Below, piece by piece: positions 6,648-9,977 of a DNA stretch of 9,977 bases (position 1 is the stretch's first letter; each line of letters opens with the position of its first letter). Below the pieces are notes generated by a model that did no database searches, was not told the origin of the DNA, and worked only from the letters and a program-made list of their open reading frames with translations. Location: positions 1-9,977 of the forward strand of contig JAJYGB010000319.1 in assembly GCA_021785235.1 (NCBI GenBank). Reading direction: 5' to 3'. Both the position numbers and the translations under genes were made by a program. The stretch comes from Bacteroidota bacterium. Its GTDB lineage: Bacteria; Bacteroidota; Kryptoniia; Kryptoniales; JAKASW01.

Positions 6648-7889
6648 GTGTTCGAACTAGACACAGACAAACAGGGCCCGCGGATAAGAGTAGTGGGCAT
6701 TGGCGGATGCGGCGGGAACGCCATAAACAGCATCGCCAAGCGAGGTATCCACGGTGTCGATCTGATTTCGATGAACACCGATATGCAAGACCTGGAGAGG
6801 AGTGTCGCGCCGAATAAGATCCAGATCGGCAAGAGCACGACGCGGGGGCTCGGAGCCGGCGCTAATCCCGAGACCGGGAGGCGTGCCGCCATCGAAGCGC
6901 GCGAGGAGATATACCGTGCGCTCAAGGACAGCGACATGGTGTTCATAACCGCCGGGATGGGCGGTGGAACGGGCACGGGTGCGGCTCCCATAGTCGCCAG
7001 CATTCTGAAGGGCGTTGACCGGGACGAGGTGAAGAAGGACGGTCAGGAGGAGCAGGCCCCGCTCGTTGTAGCCGTGGTCACAAAACCATTTGTGAATGAG
7101 GCCAAGGAGCGGATGCGAAACGCGGACGCGGGAATCGAAGAGCTTAAGAAATACGTCGACGCGTTGATCGTCATCCCGAACGAGAAGCTGCTCACCATAT
7201 CCGACAAGTCCGCCGGGTACCTGGCGTCGCTGCAGAAGATTTACGATGTGCTGTACGACGCGATCCGCGGAATATCCGAAATCATAACGAAACCCGGGTT
7301 CGTCAATGTCGATTTCGCTGACGTGAGAACCGTCCTTGCCTCCAGGGGCGACGCGATAATCGGAACCGGCATCGCGGGCGGCGACAGGCGCGCTGCCGAA
7401 GCGGCATCGGCCGCCATTTCCAATCCTCTCCTCGAGGAAGTATCGCTCGAGCGGGTCGAGGGAATCCTGGTCAGCATTACGGCAGGCACGAGCTTCGGCC
7501 TGCACGAATACGACGAGATCGTCAAAACGGTCCGTGGCGTCGCGAAGAACGGTGACGAGGAGACCAAGGTAATCGTCGGCGTGTCGATAGATGAGAAGAT
7601 GGAGAAAGACGTGATCGTTACGGTCATCGCGGCAGGATTGAACTCACGTCCGCAGCCGATGCCTAACCCGACTCCCGACCCGCGGAAGAGGTTCACGCTT
7701 AAAGACAAAGAGAAGTCCAAAGACCAGTCGTGGAGCATAAAGGACTGGCGTTCGTTCGACGAACCGACATTCGAACGGAACGGGATAAATATCCACCTCA
7801 ATAAGCTCGACGACGCGGATGCGACGGATGAAGCCCCCGCTCCCAAACCGGGTGAAAGACCCGCCTTTTTGAGAAAGGTCATGGACTGA
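6648..7889 (+). CDS. ftsZ: Cell division protein FtsZ, tubulin-like GTPase
   Basis: FtsZ polymerises with GTP into the cytokinetic ring. The 413-residue protein has GIGGCGGNAIN (17-27), the T3 stretch GLGAGANPETGR (67-78), the tubulin signature GGGTGTG (105-111), and the T7 loop NVDFADV (220-226) with catalytic-type acids D222 and D225. The GTPase core and C-terminal domain end near residue 331, then a linker runs to about 400. Two differences stand out. About 13 extra residues (VDRDEVKKDGQEEQA region, 123-137) sit between helix H4 and strand S5. The usual PFxFEGxxR after S5 reads PFVNEAKER. The C-terminus has two peptide-like motifs: FDEPTFERN (370-378) inside the linker and RPAFLRK (404-410) at the end. 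The final one resembles the usual FtsA/ZipA-binding peptide, although the usual residue before PAFLR is Ile. GTG start follows AAGGAGG. No other paralogue (TubZ, CetZ) fits as well. Confidence 0.97.
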   Translation: MFELDTDKQGPRIRVVGIGGCGGNAINSIAKRGIHGVDLISMNTDMQDLERSVAPNKIQIGKSTTRGLGAGANPETGRRAAIEAREEIYRALKDSDMVFITAGMGGGTGTGAAPIVASILKGVDRDEVKKDGQEEQAPLVVAVVTKPFVNEAKERMRNADAGIEELKKYVDALIVIPNEKLLTISDKSAGYLASLQKIYDVLYDAIRGISEIITKPGFVNVDFADVRTVLASRGDAIIGTGIAGGDRRAAEAASAAISNPLLEEVSLERVEGILVSITAGTSFGLHEYDEIVKTVRGVAKNGDEETKVIVGVSIDEKMEKDVIVTVIAAGLNSRPQPMPNPTPDPRKRFTLKDKEKSKDQSWSIKDWRSFDEPTFERNGINIHLNKLDDADATDEAPAPKPGERPAFLRKVMD

Positions 7890-7919
7890 TATATCGAAAA
7901 ACAGGATTGGATTAATCGA

Positions 7920-8654
7920 ATGGAAGCTTTAAACTCTGTTACCGACATAAGGAAACTCTTTGCGATGGAAAAGCGTGAACTCAACATAATGATGGTCGAG
8001 GACGACCCGGATATACCGAAACTGGCGCGCCTGTACCTCAAACCATACAAAGACGCGGAGTTCAACCTTGTCTGGGTCGAGACCGGCGAGGACGCGCTCA
8101 AGTTTCTGCAGGACAGCCAGAACCTCGATATCATACTGGTCGACTACCAGCTCCCGGGAATGAACGGGCTCGAGACGACCCGCATGATCCGGGACAAAGG
8201 TATCAGGATTCCCATCGTATTCCTTACGAACGCCATAGACTTCAAAATCGCGATCGAGGCCATGAAGCTCGATGTGGAGGACTATCTGTTGAAGGAAGAA
8301 GCGATCACGTCGATACTTCCGAGCATCATTCTGAACGTCGTCGAGCGTGTAAGACTCCGCGAGAAACTGGCCGAGGCGGAGATGAACAAGGTCGCTCAAC
8401 GCGAGCGGATCGACGGAATAAAGAGCCTCATCGTGACGATCTCTCACGAGCTGAACAACCCGCTCGCGGCACTCAAGCTCGCGATCAATGTCCTACAGCG
8501 AAAACAGATACCGCCGGATATTTTGAGCTATCTCGCCATCATGAAGGAAAACACCGAACGGATCGAAGGTGTTGTGGCGAAGCTCAGAGACCTGAAGGGT
8601 GACAAGGTCACGGCGTATATCGGCAACATAAAAATGATAGATCTGTCTGAATGA
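7920..8654 (+). CDS. Receiver domain fused to a histidine phosphoacceptor (DHp/HisKA) domain, no ATPase domain
   Basis: This 244-residue cytoplasmic protein joins two signalling domains. Residues 21-140 are a response-regulator receiver: acids E27, D28, D29, phosphoacceptor D75 in LVDYQLPGMNG, T103 in FLTN and K125 in DYLLK. A helical linker (about 141-165) leads into a HisKA-type dimerisation helix with the H-box ISHELNNPLAALK, H176 being the likely phosphorylated histidine. A second helix, about 199-224 (YLAIMKENTERIEGVVAKLRDL), matches the second DHp helix. The protein then stops after about 20 residues, with no N, G1, F or G2 boxes. Because the next gene starts 4 bases later, no catalytic domain has been lost to a nearby frameshift. 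It probably acts as a phosphorelay carrier or a kinase regulator, which is inference. The start at 7920 has AGGAT 12 bases upstream. ATG 7965 is also possible (229 residues, starting MEKRELNIMMVEDD) and has AAGGAA at 7949-7954. It lies 30 bases after ftsZ. Confidence 0.88.
   Translation: MEALNSVTDIRKLFAMEKRELNIMMVEDDPDIPKLARLYLKPYKDAEFNLVWVETGEDALKFLQDSQNLDIILVDYQLPGMNGLETTRMIRDKGIRIPIVFLTNAIDFKIAIEAMKLDVEDYLLKEEAITSILPSIILNVVERVRLREKLAEAEMNKVAQRERIDGIKSLIVTISHELNNPLAALKLAINVLQRKQIPPDILSYLAIMKENTERIEGVVAKLRDLKGDKVTAYIGNIKMIDLSE
7949..7954 (+). promoter_or_regulatory. Possible ribosome-binding site for an alternative internal start at 7965
   Basis: AAGGAA lies 10 bases before an in-frame ATG that would begin the receiver protein directly at its domain (MEKRELNIMMVEDD). 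It competes with the upstream ATG at 7920, whose best site AGGAT is 12 bases away. The sequence alone does not decide which is used. Confidence 0.4.
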
Positions 8655-8658
8655 ACGA

Positions 8659-9977
8659 ATGGCCGAGATCCTGAATGCGCTTGTTGTCGACGATGAAAAA
8701 AATGTATCGGACCTTCTAAAGCTCCAGCTTGACGACGTAGGATACTCGGTAGACGTAGCCAACGACGGTGCGGTAGGCATCAACAAGATCCAGTCGAAGC
8801 GGTACGACGTAATACTGCTCGACCTCAAGATGCCGCGTATAAACGGGTTAGAAGTCTTAAAATTCGCCAAAGAAAACCAACCGGATGCGCAGGTACTCAT
8901 ACTGACCGGATACGGCGACATCAAGACTGCCGTCGACACGATCAAGATGGGCGCCTTCGATTTCATCACCAAGCCTTATAACTTCGACGAGCTCCTCGTT
9001 TCCCTCAAGAACGCGATGGAGATGCGCCGCCTCATCGTGGACAACAAGGTCATGAAGATGCAGCTCGGCGATGGGAAATTCGAGCTGGTGGGGCAGAGTC
9101 TCGCCCTTCAGAAAGTCGTGCAAATCGCCCTGAAAGTCGCGCCGAGCGACGCATCCGTAATGATCACCGGCCCCAGCGGTTCAGGCAAAGAGCTGATAGC
9201 CCACCTGATCCACGAGAACAGCGAGCGGGCGAAGAAGCCGTTCGTCGCTCTCAACTGCGCTTCGATACCGGACACACTGATCGAGAGCGAGCTGTTCGGA
9301 CACGAGAAGGGCGCGTTCACGGATGCGCATACCCTGAAGCAAGGACTTGCCGAGATCGCGGACGGCGGTACGCTCTTCCTCGACGAGGTCGGCGACATCA
9401 GTCACCTCGTGCAGCCCAAGCTCCTGCGCTTCATAGAGACGGGTACGTTTCGCCGAGTCGGCGGAACCGTCGAGATGGGTGTGAACGTCCGCATACTCTC
9501 CGCGACGAACAAGGACCTCGAGCATGAAGCGGAAGAGGGGAAGTTCCGCGAAGATTTACTCTACCGCCTGAACGTCGTCCACGTCGAAGTCCCGCCGCTG
9601 GGCCAGCGCAGGGAAGACATACCGCTGTTAGTGGAACATTTCCTCGAGAAGAAGCAGCGCACACACCGGGCGAAGAAGATATCTAAAGAGGCACTGAAGA
9701 TGCTGACGGAGTATGACTGGCCCGGCAACATACGCGAACTCGAAAACGTGATCGAGCGGGCGGCAATACTCGCGACGGGAGACGAGATAACTCCTGAGTT
9801 CATCGCGCTGACGTCGAAATCCAAATCGACCGACCTCCGCAGGATCCCCACGCGCCTTTCGCTCGCGGAGCTCGAGAAGATACACATCGAGAATGTCCTG
9901 AAAGCGAACGGCTTCAACCGCAATAAGTCCGCGAAGGCCTTGGGCATAAGCCTTAAGACACTTGACCGCAAGATGAA
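8659..9977 (+). CDS. NtrC-family sigma-54-dependent response regulator (3' end outside window)
   Basis: A cytoplasmic enhancer-binding activator that would open sigma-54 promoters on phosphorylation. The frame is open for 439 residues and is cut by the window edge. Residues 5-120 are a receiver with D11/D12, phosphoacceptor D55 (VILLDLKMP), T83 and K105 (ITKPYNFDEL). A linker leads to an AAA+ domain at about 142-375: Walker A TGPSGSGKE (170-178), L1 loop GAFTDA (218-223), Walker B GGTLFLDEVGD (236-246), arginine-finger region FREDLLYRLN (296-305) and sensor II WPGNIRELEN (354-363). A Fis-type helix-turn-helix follows from about 402 (LAELEKIHIENVL, then NKSAKALGISLKTLDRK). The L1 loop normally reads GAFTGA. 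The ATG at 8659 is 4 bases after the previous stop and lacks a clear ribosome site, suggesting coupling to that gene. Its receiver is the natural partner for the upstream phosphoacceptor histidine. Target genes are unknown; no sigma-54 promoter was noticed by eye in the window. Confidence 0.94.
   Translation, partial: MAEILNALVVDDEKNVSDLLKLQLDDVGYSVDVANDGAVGINKIQSKRYDVILLDLKMPRINGLEVLKFAKENQPDAQVLILTGYGDIKTAVDTIKMGAFDFITKPYNFDELLVSLKNAMEMRRLIVDNKVMKMQLGDGKFELVGQSLALQKVVQIALKVAPSDASVMITGPSGSGKELIAHLIHENSERAKKPFVALNCASIPDTLIESELFGHEKGAFTDAHTLKQGLAEIADGGTLFLDEVGDISHLVQPKLLRFIETGTFRRVGGTVEMGVNVRILSATNKDLEHEAEEGKFREDLLYRLNVVHVEVPPLGQRREDIPLLVEHFLEKKQRTHRAKKISKEALKMLTEYDWPGNIRELENVIERAAILATGDEITPEFIALTSKSKSTDLRRIPTRLSLAELEKIHIENVLKANGFNRNKSAKALGISLKTLDRKM

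Noticed and set aside
6657..7505. 282-codon minus-strand frame opposite ftsZ
   Set aside because: It is entirely antisense to conserved FtsZ coding sequence, has no recognised motif, and its composition is that of a complementary shadow.
7890..7919. Possible terminator or promoter between ftsZ and the next gene
   Set aside because: The 30-base gap has no stable inverted repeat with a T-run and no convincing -35/-10 pair; a short TCGA repeat is present but too weak to call.
7241..8134. 297-codon minus-strand frame crossing the ftsZ 3' end and the next gene
   Set aside because: Ser-rich shadow that spans two real genes on the other strand; no domain pattern is visible.
7920..8654. Truncated histidine kinase pseudogene
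   Set aside because: The receiver and DHp residues are intact, the frame ends cleanly, and the next gene starts 4 bases later with no leftover ATPase-domain coding in any frame between them.
8651..8674. ATG overlapping the stop of the REC-DHp gene (ATGA) as a start for the next gene
   Set aside because: That frame reads only seven codons before TGA. The real activator starts at ATG 8659 in a different frame.

Overview
The window is one unbroken plus-strand gene string: the distal half of a division and cell wall (dcw) cluster, followed by two signalling genes. Order: murD (3' end only), ftsW, murG, a small membrane gene with a possible bacterial PH-like domain, murC, ftsQ, ftsA, ftsZ, a receiver protein carrying a histidine-kinase phosphoacceptor domain but no ATPase domain, and an NtrC-type sigma-54 activator cut by the right edge. 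No RNA gene, mobile element, CRISPR array or long repeat was seen, and I saw no credible minus-strand gene. No gene-free stretch exceeds about 30 bases.

Organism: a diderm-type peptidoglycan bacterium. The order murD-ftsW-murG-murC-ftsQ-ftsA-ftsZ without murB or ddl between murC and ftsQ is the order I associate with the Bacteroidota/Chlorobi/Ignavibacteria side of the FCB group. FtsW also has the QPNFST and ESYGDFIY forms of two motifs, which look FCB-like. Base composition is moderately GC-rich (mid-fifties percent by eye), with frequent ATA and AGG/AGA codons. The placement is an inference; no phylogeny could be run.

Region 1-4510 holds peptidoglycan precursor enzymes and the septal polymerase. 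MurD and MurC are cytoplasmic Mur ligases, MurG makes lipid II at the inner membrane face, and FtsW polymerises it. The genes are tightly packed: murD/ftsW overlap as GTGA, ftsW/murG as TGATG, and the unrecognised membrane gene overlaps both murG and murC by 8 bases. Region 4515-7889 holds the divisome core: FtsQ in the membrane, FtsA as the actin-like membrane anchor, and FtsZ as the tubulin-like ring protein. ftsZ has the strongest ribosome-binding site in the window, a GTG start, an insertion between helix H4 and strand S5, and two C-terminal peptide-like motifs.

Region 7890-9977 follows ftsZ after only 30 bases, with no visible terminator. It carries a REC-DHp protein lacking a kinase catalytic domain and, 4 bases further on, a REC-AAA+-HTH activator with a GAFTDA variant of the sigma-54 contact loop. 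The likely biology is a small phosphorelay module co-transcribed with the division genes. This pair and the small membrane gene between murG and murC are the least ordinary parts of the window.
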